Positions 54,049 to 64,000 of a stretch of DNA of 64,000 nt are shown here, one piece after another. Under the pieces are notes generated by a model. The model searched no databases. It had not been told where the DNA came from and was given only the letters and a program-made list of their open reading frames with translations. A program made the translations under genes and the position numbers. Source of the DNA: Eriocheir sinensis (Eukaryota > Arthropoda > Malacostraca > Decapoda > Varunidae); NCBI RefSeq assembly GCF_024679095.1, contig NC_066515.1, positions 24,109,387 to 24,173,386 on the forward strand, written 5' to 3'. Within the stretch, counting starts at the first letter, position 1. Each line of letters opens with the position of its first letter.

Positions 54049-54725
54049 ATTAACTCCTTTGGTATATATATCTAACACACTTACTGTAGTTTGTTGGTGA
54101 CTCTTCAAACAATAGATGCAAAGTACCACGCGTGTAACAATATCTGTCTATGGTTTTTATCTCCCAGTCGCTCTGTCTAACACCTCAACCTTACCCCATG
54201 TATTAACTCCTTTGGTATATACATCTAATACACATACTATCGTTTCCTGGTAACTCTTCAAACAATAGTTGCTGAATACCACGCTTGTCTTTTGTTTTTA
54301 TCTCCCAGTCGCTCTGTCTAACACCTCAACCTTACCCCATGTATTAACTCCTTTGGTATATACGTCTAATACACATACTATCGTTTTGTAACAATATCTG
54401 TCTTTTGTTTTTATCTCCCAGTCGCTCTGTCTAACACCTCAACCTTACCCCATGTATTAACTCCTTTGGTATATACATCTAATACACATACTATCGTTTA
54501 CTGGTAACTCTTCAAACAATAGATGCTGAATACCACGCTTGTCTTTTGTTTTTATCTCCCAGTCGCTCTATCTAACACCTCAACCTTCCCCCATGTATTA
54601 ACTCCTTTGGTATTTACGTCTAACACACTTACTATTGTTTACTGGTAACTCTTCAAACAATAGATGCTGAATACCACGCTTGTCTTTTGTTTTTATCTCC
54701 CAGTCGCTCTATCTAATGCCTCACC
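54049..54725. repeat. Five-copy tandem repeat with deletion variants
   Basis: ATTAACTCCTTTGGTAT starts at 54049, 54202, 54343, 54456 and 54597. Spacings of 153, 141, 113 and 141 come from loss of internal blocks: the third unit lacks the GTAACTCTTCAAACAATAG part, and the first has an extra GTAACAATATCTGTC. All share TTTTATCTCCCAGTCGCTCT and CACCTCAACCTT. Confidence 0.93.
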
Positions 54726-55063
54726 CTCCCTCACACACTGTTTTCCGCTCTGTATCCGCCTCTCACTCCCTCCTCTATTTTCTTATGTCTCTCCCGTTCC
54801 ACACCGACCAAAATAACACACCATGAATTTACCTCCCGTCACCTCCCGTTCATTTCCCTCCCTCCGCCTCCTCCATCTTTCTCCCTACCTGTGCCTCCCC
54901 ATGTTCCTCCCTTTCCTCTCCTCTCCCCTTCTCCCTCGCTGCCTCCTGGAATACATCTCCCAGCCCTCATTCCCTTCATGCATTCTTCATCTCCTCTCCC
55001 TACCTGTTTGCCTTACCCACCTCCCTTCCTCCGTCCTCCCTCCCTTACTTGCTTGCCCTTATG

Positions 55064-55103
<40 letters not shown>
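54726..55103. other. Pyrimidine domain ending in (CT)20
   Basis: C/T-rich with CCTCCC motifs, then a CT array at about 55065-55103. The 260-codon frame that starts here crosses CT, CA and GA arrays and is not a gene. Confidence 0.75.
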
Positions 55104-55107
<4 letters not shown>

Positions 55108-55194
55108 GGTGTTTTGCTTTACTTCTTTTCAACTTTTAAACGTTCATTCTTTGCTCGTTGTCATTTTTACTGTTATTTCTTACGTTTTCTCTCG

Positions 55195-55196
<2 letters not shown>

Positions 55197-55242
<46 letters not shown>

Positions 55243-55290
55243 ACACAACACACACATCTCCCCCCCTCCCCACCCCACCCCCACCCCCCC
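55197..55290. repeat. (CA)22 array with C-rich tail
   Basis: CA at 55197-55240 and then CCACACAACACACACATCTCCCCCC-type decay. Confidence 0.93.
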
Positions 55291-55697
<407 letters not shown>

Positions 55698-55701
<4 letters not shown>

Positions 55702-55998
55702 CTTTATTGTGGTTTAACATTTCCTTGCATTTTTTTTGGCCTGCATTTTCGACTCTGACTTATCAATTATATATTTTTTTTCATATATTTTTTTCCCCAC
55801 CCTGTTTTATTCGCACTCCATTTAAAGGATTCACTACGCATCGTATCGGCGCCTCGAAATATACAGCGTCATGCAAAAACCATCGTACGTCAGGAGGAAA
55901 AAATGAAATATCAGCGCGGGGTGAGACAGCGCTGTTCATATTGATGCGGAGGCGATCTGTCACGGAAATATTAAAGACAAGGAAGCGCGCTGGATCGG
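55698..55998. other. Mixed AT-leaning spacer
   Basis: T-rich runs (55730-55800), then unique sequence with CpGs to the 175-bp repeat. The 140-aa frame at 55635-56057 begins inside the GT array and shows no domain. Confidence 0.45.
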
Positions 55999-56697
55999 AA
56001 AATACTGAGTGCGGAGAAATATATAAAAAAGAGATTGTGGAAAATATGACTCGGTAAAGAATGGGATTGTTATGTATCAAAGAAGAAGGACAGTAATGCA
56101 GGTGTGAAAAACTAGTAAGAAAATGGGTTAAATTATTTAGGAAATGAATTATGTGAAAGTGCGGTAGACTTGAAAATACTCAAGTGCGGAGAAATATATA
56201 AAAATGAGGTGCAAAAGATGACTCGGTAAAGAATGGGATTGTTATGTATCGAAGAAAAACTACAGTAAGCAATGCAGGTGTGAGAATCTAGTAAAAAATG
56301 GGTTAAATTATATAGGAAATGAATTATATGAAAGTGCGGTAGACTTGAAAATACTCAAGTGCGGAGAAATATATAAAAATGAGGTGCAAAATATGACTCG
56401 GTAAAGAATGGGATTGTTATGCATCAAAGATGGAGGACAGTAAGCAATGCAGATGTGTAAAACTAGTGAGAAAATGGGTTAAGTTATACAGGAAATGAGT
56501 CATGGAAAATACAGTTGACCTGAAAATACTGAAGTGCGAATTATTAAAAGTTAAATTATAAAAAGTTGAGGAAAAGATGACTCGGAAAAATAAAGTGATT
56601 GTTATGTATCGAAGAAGAAGGAGGACAGTAAGCAATGCAGGTGTGAGAAACTAGTAAGAAAATGAATGTGTAAGATTATATAGGAAATGAATGTTAT
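55999..56697. repeat. Four-copy 175-bp tandem repeat
   Basis: AAAATACT(C/G)A(A)GTGCG(G/A)A occurs at 55999, 56173, 56348 and 56523 (174-175 bp). Units share ATGACTCGGTAAAGAATGGG, ATTGTTATG(T/C)ATC, AGCAATGCAG(G/A)TGTG and GGGTTAA(A/G)TTATATAGGAAATGA. The fourth copy is the most diverged. Confidence 0.93.
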
Positions 56698-57000
56698 GTT
56701 CCAGCATCTTCAGAACTGGTATTGAGTGAGTTAATGTTACGGAGAGAGTGAAGGAAAAAATAGTATGACATCACAAAGGTTAGTAAGATATATTTTGATG
56801 CTGAGAAATACAGAACAACATCGAAACTTTGTGTGATATATGAATAATCCGTGGAACTGGCGTTATGTTATCCATCGTGAGGACAGTAAAATATATATAA
56901 AAAGCGAGGAAAATAGAAAAAAAAAGTTGTCAGTCTGTATGAAAAGAGTTAGAAGAAAAAGTTAACCGATAGCATGGAGACAAAAAAATAGTAGATTAGA
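56698..57000. other. AT-rich unique spacer
   Basis: A/T-rich, mixed DNA without SSR arrays. No gene. Confidence 0.45.
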
Positions 57001-57320
57001 AAAAAAAGAAATATGCGTCGTTGATCTGCATAAAAAAAAATGTTACCAGAATAAAGAATAAAAATGATCATTATTAGGAAAGCGATGCACAGTTAAGCAC
57101 ACCCTTCACGATTAAGTTCTGTCATGAATATAATCAAGTAAGAAAAATAAACTATAGAACATTAGAAAAATAAGGAAAAATATGTTTCGTTGATCTGCAT
57201 AAAAAAATGTTACCAGAATAAAAAATAAAAATTATCATTTCTAGGAAAGCGATGCACTGTTAAACACACCCTTCACGATTAAGTTCCGTCATGAATATAA
57301 TCAATGAAAAAAATAAAATA
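57001..57320. repeat. Two-copy 169-bp tandem repeat
   Basis: CGTTGATCTGCATAAAAAAA occurs at 57019 and 57188, followed in both by ATGTTACCAGAATAAA, TAGGAAAGCGATGCAC and CACCCTTCACGATTAAGTTC. Confidence 0.92.
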
Positions 57321-57413
57321 ATAAATAAAAGTCCATGAAAAAACAGGCATCAGAAAAAAAGGTCGAGGTTAATCAAAGGTTAGAAATAAATACAAGGTTC
57401 AATGGACACGTCA

Positions 57414-57456
57414 CACACCTGTCACACACCTGTCTATCCTAAGCCTCCACACCTGT
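57414..57456. promoter_or_regulatory. Three CACACCTGT words in 43 bp
   Basis: CACACCTGT occurs at 57414-57422, 57425-57433 and 57448-57456, all in the same direction; the first two are 11 bp apart. The word contains a T-box-like half-site and an E-box. It is the same 9-mer as in the arms of the palindrome at 27,772. Confidence 0.35.
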
Positions 57457-57479
57457 TTGGGTTTGATATCTCGTCACAC

Positions 57480-57940
57480 AAAGGTGACGACGGGGGAGGG
57501 GAAGGGGGGGGGGGAAAGGCGGTTTGAAGTGGTGGAAGAGATGAGACGAAGAAAGAAAATAGAAAATAGAAGAGGAAATAGGAATAGAAGAAAAGCGGGT
57601 GATGGAGAGAAGGAGGAGGATAGAGTAAGGAGGAGGAGATAAAGGAGAAAGAAAAGTGGAGGATGAGGAAGGGATGTAAGGGGAGGGTGGAAGAGATGAG
57701 ACGAAGAGAGAAAATAAAAAAAAGAGGAAATAAGAATAGAAGAGAAAGGGGTGAAGAGGAGAAGGAGAAAAAGGAGAAATGTAAGATGGAGGTGAGAGAA
57801 AGGAAAAGGTGGAAGATGTGGAGATTCATCCTTTTCTCATATATATTTTTCTTTTCATCCATTTAAATATTTCAAGACATTAAGACGCCTTCCTTTTTTT
57901 CAGTTCTCATTTCCTTAACATGCCTTACTAATCTTCCATG

Positions 57941-57944
<4 letters not shown>
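57480..57944. repeat. Purine domain with a duplicated block
   Basis: GGTGGAAGAGATGAGACGAAGA occurs (in shortened wording) at about 57531 and 57688, 157 bp apart, followed by GAAAATAAAA/GAAAATAGAA and GAGGAAATA(G/A)GAATAGAAGA. A run of 11 G lies at about 57507. Confidence 0.85.

Positions 57945-57988
<44 letters not shown>
57945..57988. repeat. (CT)22 microsatellite and CTCG units
   Basis: A CT array, then GCTTGCTCGCTCGCTCG (about 57992-58008), as seen after the CT array at 10,567. Confidence 0.92.
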
Positions 57989-57993
<5 letters not shown>

Positions 57994-58369
57994 TTGCTCG
58001 CTCGCTCGTAAAATCTTTCTAAAATATAAATACACCACTTATGGGTTTTATGAATATATGCTTGCAGTCTTTCACAAATTATACTCTTTTGGATTTTATT
58101 TATCTTTATGTGGTTGAAATATACACGACACAGATACATATTACATAAACTCACCCTGACAAGTGTTACGTGTATATTGAAGAGAGAGAAAGAAAGAGAA
58201 GGAGGGAGAGAGACTGAAAGCAAGCATGGAGGTGTGGAGGAAAGGAGAGATATGGAGGGGGTGAGGTGGAGTAAATCTTGGAGGAGACGTAGAAATATTT
58301 AGATGGAGGTAAAAGTGGATTAGAAGATGGAGGAGAGGGAGGAAAGATGCGGAGGAAAAGGAGGAGGAG
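57989..58369. other. AT-leaning mixed spacer then purine-rich
   Basis: Unique AT-rich sequence to about 58170, then GGAGGTGGAG purines. No gene. Confidence 0.5.
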
Positions 58370-58720
58370 GAGGAGAGTGTGAATGAGAGCAAAGAGAGTG
58401 TGAATGAGGGATGTTATAAGTGTGAGAAGGGCAAAGATGAAAGAAAAGGAGGAAGATAGAAAGAAGGAGATGAAGATAGAGGAGGGAGAGAGGAGATATG
58501 CATGCGGGAGGTGTGAATGAGTGCAAAGAGTGTGTGAATGAAGATTTAATGAATGAGGGATGTTAAAAGAGTTAAAAGGACAAAGATGAAAGAAAAGGAG
58601 GAAGCCAGAGAGAAGGAGATGAAGATGGAGGAGGGAGAGAAGACATATGCAAGGGGAAGGTGTGAATGAGTGCAAAGAGTGTGAGGAAGGAGTGAGGAAG
58701 AGGAGGACAAAGGAAACGAA
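58370..58720. repeat. Two to three-copy 149-bp purine repeat
   Basis: GGGATGTTA(T/A)AA begins at 58408 and 58557, followed by CAAAGATGAAAGAAAAGGAGG, GAAGGAGATGAAGAT and GGTGTGAATGAGTGCAAAGA. A partial copy lies just to the left. Confidence 0.88.
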
Positions 58721-59460
58721 GGAGATGGAAGAGGAGGAGGAGGAGGAGGAGGGAGAACAAAGAAGACGAGGAGGGATAGTGATGTGTAATGTGTATGAAT
58801 GATGTTGAGATTATGGGAAGAGTTAAAACAGAATGATGATTAGGAGGAGGAGGAGGATGTAGAGTAGGAAAGAAAAGAGGAGGAGGAGGAGGAGAAGGAA
58901 GAAGAGAGAGAGGAGGATTAGTATACGGAGAACGACGTGGAGGAAAAATACAAAAGGAAATAAGGAGGATGTGGGAGAGGAAGAGAAAGTGGAAGGAGTG
59001 GAAGAGGAGGAGGAGAAGAAGGAAGGATATAAAGAAGAGGAGTAAAAAAAAGGAAGAACGAGAAAAAGATGTGGAAAATGAAGAGGAAGAAGAGGAGGAG
59101 GAGGAAAGCAGTGAAAGAGGGAGTGGAGGAAAAGAAGGAGAAGATGGAAGCAGAGAAATAACAAGAACAGTAACAGGAAGAACAAAGAGAAAAGCTGAAG
59201 GAATAAGGAGGAGGAGGAGGAGGAGGAGGAGAAAGAGAAAGAGGAGAAGGAGAAGGTAATGGAGGAGGAAAACAGAGAGGAAAAGAGGAGGAAGAGGAAG
59301 AGGAGGAGAAGTTAGTGGCGAGGAGGAGGAAAGCTGAGAGAAAAAGAGGAGGAAGAGAAAGGGAGAGAGAATGAAGTAGAGGAGGAGGAGGAGGAGGACG
59401 AGGAGGAGGAGGAGGAGGAGGAGGAGGAGGAGGAGGAGGAGGAGGAGGAGGAGGAGGAAG
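58721..59460. repeat. Purine domain ending in a (GGA)27 array
   Basis: GGA/GAA-rich sequence throughout. The longest GGA array in the window is at about 59380-59460, with one GAC interruption. Confidence 0.9.
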
Positions 59461-59850
59461 AGAAGAACGAGAATGTTAAGGTGATGTCGGAGGGAAGCAG
59501 AAAGAAAAGAGGAGGAAGAGAAAGAGAAAGAAGTGGAAGAGGGAATAGAGAAGAAGGAGGAGGAGGAGGAAGAGAAGAACGAGAATGTTAAGGTGATGCT
59601 GGAGGGAAGAAGAAAGAAAAGAGGAAGAAGGGAAAGAGAAAGAAGTGGAAGAGGGAATAGAGAAAGAGGAGGAGGAGGAGGAAGAGAAGAACGAGAATGT
59701 TAAGGTGATGTCGGAGGGAAGCAGAAAGAAAAGAGGAGGAAGAGAAAGAGAAAGAAGTGGAAGAGGGAATAGAGAAGGAGGAGTAGGAGGAAGAGGAGGA
59801 GGAGGAGGAGGAGGAGGAGGAGGAGGAGGAGGAGGAGGAAGGCCAACCCG
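59461..59850. repeat. Three-copy 112-bp purine repeat plus (GGA) array
   Basis: AGAAGAACGAGAATGTTAAG begins at 59461, 59573 and 59685, exactly 112 bp apart. Units share GGTGATG(T/C)(C/T)GGAGGGAAG and AGAAGTGGAAGAGGGAATAG. A GGA array closes the domain (about 59795-59839). Confidence 0.94.
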
Positions 59851-60440
59851 CATGTCAACACACAGTAAAAGGTCCCGGCGACATAGGCAAGCGTGGCCGT
59901 CCTGACCGCCTCATAACTCTCGCTATGTGTATATTTAACAATTTACTACCTCTTTTAGGCACCAAATTGCACAGGTAATTGCCCCTAATGTGCCTTTATG
60001 AAGCATAGTTCCTGACGGCGCTTGGTCAGGGGTAGAGACGCCACGACCGAGACTTTCAACCCTCTCTCCCTCCCTCCCTTCCTTCTCCTCCTTCCCCGTT
60101 TCTCCTTGGCTCCTCCGTTTTATCGTCTGGTCCATAAGGGTGAAAGTCCTCCTCCAAGACTGCATTCCCGCCTCCTCTATCGATTCCAGGCGCCCGGCAC
60201 TGTCTTGGCCCCGCTTCGAATCTTTATCGCCCTGGTTTCGATGTAAGGCAGGGAAGCGGCGGGTTGGAGGGGAGGGATTGTGGCCCTTACGGCGTGCTGG
60301 AGGATGGCCCTGTCTTGCCCCCTCCCCGCGGTGAAGAATGCAAGGACAACACAGCCCTAACTCTCTCAAATGCTTGTTATCACAGCTTAATATTTTGTTA
60401 TCTGATTTATGCTATCGGTGCTCTGGCTCTTGCGTTCGCT
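59851..60440. other. Mixed island with CAGGTAATT
   Basis: About 550 bp mostly of normal complexity, CpG-containing, with a C/T patch at 60060-60110. CAGGTAATT (59972-59980) matches the composite word at 8659. The 144-aa minus frame (59935-60369) shows no domain. Confidence 0.4.
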
Positions 60441-60842
60441 CGCCCTCCTCCTCCTCCTCCTTCCTTCCTACCCTCTCCCTTTGCCTCGTTTCTTCTCTAG
60501 CTCCTCCTCCTCTTCCTCCTCCTCCTCCTTGGGCGATATCCACTCCTCAGGCTAAGAAACGCGAGGCTGTTATCGTAAACCCTTCGTTCTGCTGCCGCGG
60601 CTCTGTGTTCGTGGCTTCAAGTACCTGCTCACCTAAATTTTACCTGCCTGGGGCCGCGCGGGGGAGCCTCGGGCAAGACACTGAGCTAGGAGCCCCCACA
60701 ACTCAGCCTGACGGAGGGAGCGAGGGAGAGAGGGAGAGAGGGAGGGAGTGTTAGAGACAAAGGGAATGGTGAGTGTGTTAGAGGATGTGTCTTTATTCTC
60801 TCTGTCTCTGTCTGTGTCGTTCTCTCTCTCAGGTGTGTCGTA

Positions 60843-60845
<3 letters not shown>
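60441..60845. other. Pyrimidine patch and mixed island
   Basis: CTCCTC sequence (60441-60530), then normal CpG-bearing DNA (60535-60715) and GGGAGAG purines. Confidence 0.5.
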
Positions 60846-60923
<78 letters not shown>

Positions 60924-60992
60924 TGGAGAGACTGGGGAGAGAAGAGGTGCATAGTTGAATGTTTTCCCGTCCACTGTGATATCTTAATTGGT

Positions 60993-61036
<44 letters not shown>
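60846..61036. repeat. (GA)35 facing (CT)20
   Basis: GA (60846-60916) and CT (60995-61036) are separated by about 78 bp and are complementary. Confidence 0.94.
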
Positions 61037-61039
<3 letters not shown>

Positions 61040-61620
61040 CACTCTTTTTCCATCCCTTCTTCGTCTTACTCACCACCACCAACACCACGTCTTCCTTCAT
61101 CTCCTACCTCTCTCCTCCTCCTCCTCCTCCTCGGCGCCTCCACGGGGGTGTATTATTTTGTTCAGTGCTTACCAGTGTCGCGGGATGAGCTATGGCCCCA
61201 ATCCCTCTCTCGGCTGTACCGTGATTAGAATCTTTCATCATTAATACTTCACCTCTGGATTATTCCCCGTGGCTCGAGACCGCCGCAGCGCCAGCGTTGA
61301 ATTATCGCCTCAATTCATCACCTGAGAGACGGAGGAGGAGGAAGAGGAGGAGGAGGCGGTGGAGAGAGGAAAAGAAAGAGCTGTGAGAGATGCCAGTTTC
61401 CCCACTCCATCCTCCTCCTTTTCCTTCTTCCTCTCCACCTCCACCTCCTCCTTTCTCCGCCTCCTCTCGTAGCCCGTGCAAGAGGTTCCAATCGCTCATG
61501 AGGACGGCAGCTTATAGGGGATCGAGTGCGCTGAAAAGGGACTTACACGATGCATTTGTCGAGGGAGATGGATGCTGGGGCGCTGTTGCAGAGTGGATTG
61601 TCCTGTTTATTACGATGGAG
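61037..61620. other. Mixed island with a CTC/GGA pair
   Basis: CTC array at about 61112-61130, unique CpG-bearing sequence (61131-61325), GGA-rich patch (61330-61350), CCTCCT patch (61411-61460) and unique DNA to 61612. No recognised gene. Confidence 0.45.
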
Positions 61621-61915
61621 GAGGAGGAGGAGGAGGAGGAAGGAGGTGGAGAAAGAGGGAGAAGGAGGGAAGGAATAATGGAATGGGGAGAAGAGAAGAA
61701 GCAAGGAGAGAGGAGAGGAATAATAGGAGGAGGAGGAGGAGGAGGAAGAAGGAGGAAGGAGAAGGAAGTAGGTGGAGAAAGAGGGAGAAGGAGGGAAGGA
61801 ATAATGGAATGGGGAGAAGAGAAGAAGCAAGGAGAGAGGAGAGGAATAATAGGAGGTGGAGGAGGAGGAGGAGGAAGAAGGAGGGGGAAGGAAGAGAGGA
61901 ATAATACCTTGCGAA
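61621..61915. repeat. GGA-cored 126-bp tandem duplication
   Basis: GGTGGAGAAAGAGGGAGAAG starts at 61645 and 61771, and the copies stay nearly identical through AATGGAATGGGGAGAAGAGA and GAGAGGAATAATAGGAGG. A 126-bp period is 42 codons, so long Arg/Glu/Gly or Ser/Pro/Leu frames stay open. Confidence 0.93.
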
Positions 61916-62307
61916 GGAGGAGGGAAGGACAAAGGAAGATGGAGGGAGAAGGAGGAAAGGAATGATAGGAAGAGGAGGAGAAGGAGATGCAAGGAGGTGG
62001 AGGAAGAGGAAAGGGAAGGAGGAGAGATATAATACGATGAGGAGAATTAGAAGGAAGGAGGAGGAGAGAAAGCAGAAGAGAGGAGAAGAAGAGGGAGAAG
62101 GATAGACTGAGAAAAGTGGAGAGAAAGAGTAAGGGCTGTGAGATGGAAGAAAAGAGAGGAAAAGAGAGAGGAGGAGGAGGAGGAGGAGGAGGAGGAGGAG
62201 GAGGAGGAGATAAAAAGAGCAAGAATGGAGGGAGGTAAGAGAGGAGGAGGAAGAAGGAGAATAAACATTAAAAATATAACTAATAAAATGGGATAAAAAC
62301 AGCAAAT

Positions 62308-62338
<31 letters not shown>

Positions 62339-62560
62339 AGGGAATTGAGAAGAGGTGAAGGAGAAGACACGAAGAGAGGAAGAGGAGTAAAAAAAGGTGA
62401 ATGGGAGGTGGAGAAGAAAAGACGAAGGAAGGAAGAGGAGTATCAGAGAAGATAAGAGAACCAGGAGGGAGAGACGAGGAGAGGGAGTAAAAGGAGTAAC
62501 AAATAAGTGATAAAGGAGAGGAAACGAAGAGAGGAATAAGAGAAAGATGAAGAGAAAACT
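61916..62560. repeat. Purine domain with (GGA)13 array
   Basis: GGA array at 62171-62208 inside GGAGAA/GAGGAAG sequence. Confidence 0.85.
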
Positions 62561-63040
62561 AGTGAAGAAGAGGAAGAGGCAAAAAAAAAAAAGCAAAGTG
62601 GTAAAGAGAATAGACGAAGAGAGGAGGAGGAGGAGGAGGAAGAAGATAAAGAAGGAAGAAGAGGAGAAGGAGTAAGACTGAAGTATAGCGAAGAAGAACA
62701 AGCATAAGGCAAAAGATAGCGAAGAAGTAAAAGGATAATAGACGATGAAAGGAGGAGGAGGAGGAAGAAAATAAAGGAGGAAGAGGAGAAGGAGGAAGAG
62801 TGAAGCAGCGAAGAAGAGGAAATAAGAGGCAAAAGAAAGCGAAATAGCAAAGGATAAAAGACGAAGAAAGGAGGAGGAGGAGGAAGAGGAGGAGGAAGAA
62901 GATAAAGAAGGAGGAAGAGGAGAAGGAGGAAGACTGAAGTAGCGAAGAAGAACAAGCAAGAGTAGTAAAGGATAATAGACGAAGGAAGGAGGAGGAAGAG
63001 GAGGAAGAGGAGGAAGAGGAGGAAGAGGATAAAGAGGGAA
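62561..63040. repeat. Purine tandem repeat, period about 120-134 bp, three to four copies
   Basis: AGCGAAGAAG occurs at about 62687, 62807 and 62941 (and GCAAAG-type relatives at about 62595). Units share GGCAAAAGA(T/A)AGCGAA, GGATAA(T/A)AGACGA and a GGAGGA core. Confidence 0.85.
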
Positions 63041-63250
63041 GTGGAAGGGGCGGGGGGAGAGTTATGAGCTGCCGTTGAGATGTCGTTGGGATCATTACTA
63101 GTCTTCGGAAGGACGGAATTGGACCATTAAAGAACACACATCACCCGGGGAATGGCGGAGGCGGCGGCGATGGGGGTGGGTGGGGATAGGGGGGGGTTTG
63201 GGGGGACGGGGTTGATTGTATTGGTCATGTATTGAAGTGGTATAGTAGGA

Positions 63251-63255
<5 letters not shown>
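63041..63255. other. Mixed island with strong G-tract block
   Basis: Normal sequence to about 63160, then consecutive G tracts of 5, 3, 4, 8, 6 and 4 at about 63172-63212 separated by 1-3 bases, a strong + strand quadruplex candidate. Confidence 0.6.
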
Positions 63256-63315
<60 letters not shown>

Positions 63316-63372
63316 CAGGGCTCTTATATACAGACACCACCATTACGGAGGAGGAGGAGGAGGAGGAGGAGG
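63256..63372. repeat. (CT)29 and (GGA)9 arrays
   Basis: CT at 63256-63313 and GGA at about 63346-63372. Confidence 0.94.
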
Positions 63373-63590
63373 AAAGGCAAGGAAAACGATAGAAAAGGAA
63401 GAGGATAGAAACGTAGTGGGAAGAGGGAAGGAAGGCTTGAGGAAAAGGAAGGAAAGAAGATGGGAAAGAGGAAGAATCGAAAGCAACAGGGAAAATGTAG
63501 GAGAGAAAATAAAGATATGAGTAACAGGGAAAAATATAAGGGAATGAAAGGGGAAGAAGAGGAGTAAAGGGGAAGAAGAAGGGCAAGGGA
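63373..63590. other. Purine-rich spacer
   Basis: GGAAAGG/AGGGAAG sequence. No gene. Confidence 0.6.
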
Positions 63591-64000
63591 AGAGAGAGGA
63601 AAGCATAGACAGCAGGGAAGAAGGGGAGGAAAAGGAAAGACCAACAGGAGAGAAGGAGAAAGGCAAGGGAAGGGAGAGGAGAGGAGAAACAGTAGGGGAA
63701 GAAGGGAAGGAGAGGGAAAGAACAACAGGAGAGAAGTTAAACGCAAGGGAAGGGAGAGGAAAGGAGAGACAGTAGGGAAAGGGAGAGAGTCTAAGCTAAG
63801 GGAAGGGAAGGGAGAGAAGAGGAGAGACAGTAGGAAAAGGGAGAGGGTCTTAGCTAAGGGAAGGGAAGGGAGAGAAGAGGAGAGACAGTAGGGAAAGGGA
63901 GAGGGTCTAAGCTAAGGGAGCGGGGGAGGACAGGAGAGACAGTAGGGAAAGGGAGAGGGTCTAAGCTAAGGGAAGGGAGAGAAGAGGAGAGACAGTAGGG
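63591..64000. repeat. 48-58-bp purine minisatellite running off the window
   Basis: GACAGTAGG(G/A)AAAGGGAGAG followed by GTCT(A/T)AGCTAAGGGA repeats with the marker at 63778, 63826, 63884, 63938 and 63991, at intervals of 48-58 bp. Older copies (AACAGTAGGGGAAG) lie to the left. The array continues beyond base 64000. Confidence 0.93.

Noticed and set aside
60205..60245. GCTTCGAATC, considered as a tRNA or Pol III box
   Set aside because: No partner box or cloverleaf.
59935..60369. 144-codon minus-strand frame
   Set aside because: Crosses a C/T-rich patch, no family resemblance, no supporting context.
61610..62959. 449-codon open frame on the minus strand
   Set aside because: Ser/Leu/Phe/Pro strings from GGA/GAA purine repeats; the 126-bp duplication is a multiple of 3 and keeps the frame open.

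Overview
The window is eukaryotic, repeat-saturated DNA, most likely from an arthropod and probably a decapod crustacean. Three things point that way. About fifty long AC and AG dinucleotide arrays (roughly 40-124 bp) occur together with many GGA, ACC, ACT and GAA arrays. A TTAGG-type (arthropod telomere motif) tandem block lies at 31.86-32.28 kb. There is also a decayed, A-rich non-LTR retrotransposon. The species call is inference from composition. I see no bacterial-style gene and no convincing multi-exon host gene, so the stretch reads as intergenic DNA or the inside of a very long intron. Nearly all long open frames are by-products of simple repeats (Leu/Ser/Pro/Phe-rich or Arg/Glu/Gly-rich translations).

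The layout is a mosaic. Domains of 0.3-2 kb that are almost pure pyrimidine on the + strand (for example 0-0.6, 3.9-4.5, 8.9-10.2, 11.9-14.1, 15.0-16.2, 43.1-44.9, 48.0-48.9, 51.6-53.0 kb) alternate with almost pure purine domains (2.5-3.8, 5.7-6.2, 20.9-23.9, 28.7-30.7, 35.7-38.4, 49.2-51.0, 57.5-59.85, 61.6-64.0 kb). Many of these are short tandem arrays of 3-8 copies. Their periods fall mostly at 100-126 bp (often an SSR core plus a unique spacer) or at 168-175 bp. Shorter minisatellites have units of 26, 38, 48-64 and 77 bp.

Between the repeats lie ordinary-looking islands of 100-1400 bp. The largest is CpG-rich (40.84-42.26 kb) and carries an 18-bp GC-box inverted repeat. Several islands hold clusters of recognisable transcription-factor-type words: CCAAT boxes at 30.8-31.0 kb, an AP-1/E-box/forkhead cluster at 26.54-26.60 kb, an octamer plus TATA-like word at 26.13 kb, and CACACCTGT words at 27.77 and 57.41 kb. 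These are candidate cis-regulatory pieces only.

The one clear coding relic is the 5'-truncated, frameshifted non-LTR retrotransposon at about 18,870-20,883 (+ strand). It keeps recognisable reverse-transcriptase motifs, a short TTAGA-repeat tail and a possible 7-bp target-site duplication. The other striking structures are the TTAGG composite array, an adjoining four-copy 170-bp satellite with alternating monomer types, and a 26-bp minisatellite of about twelve copies. No CRISPR array, rRNA or tRNA gene was found.
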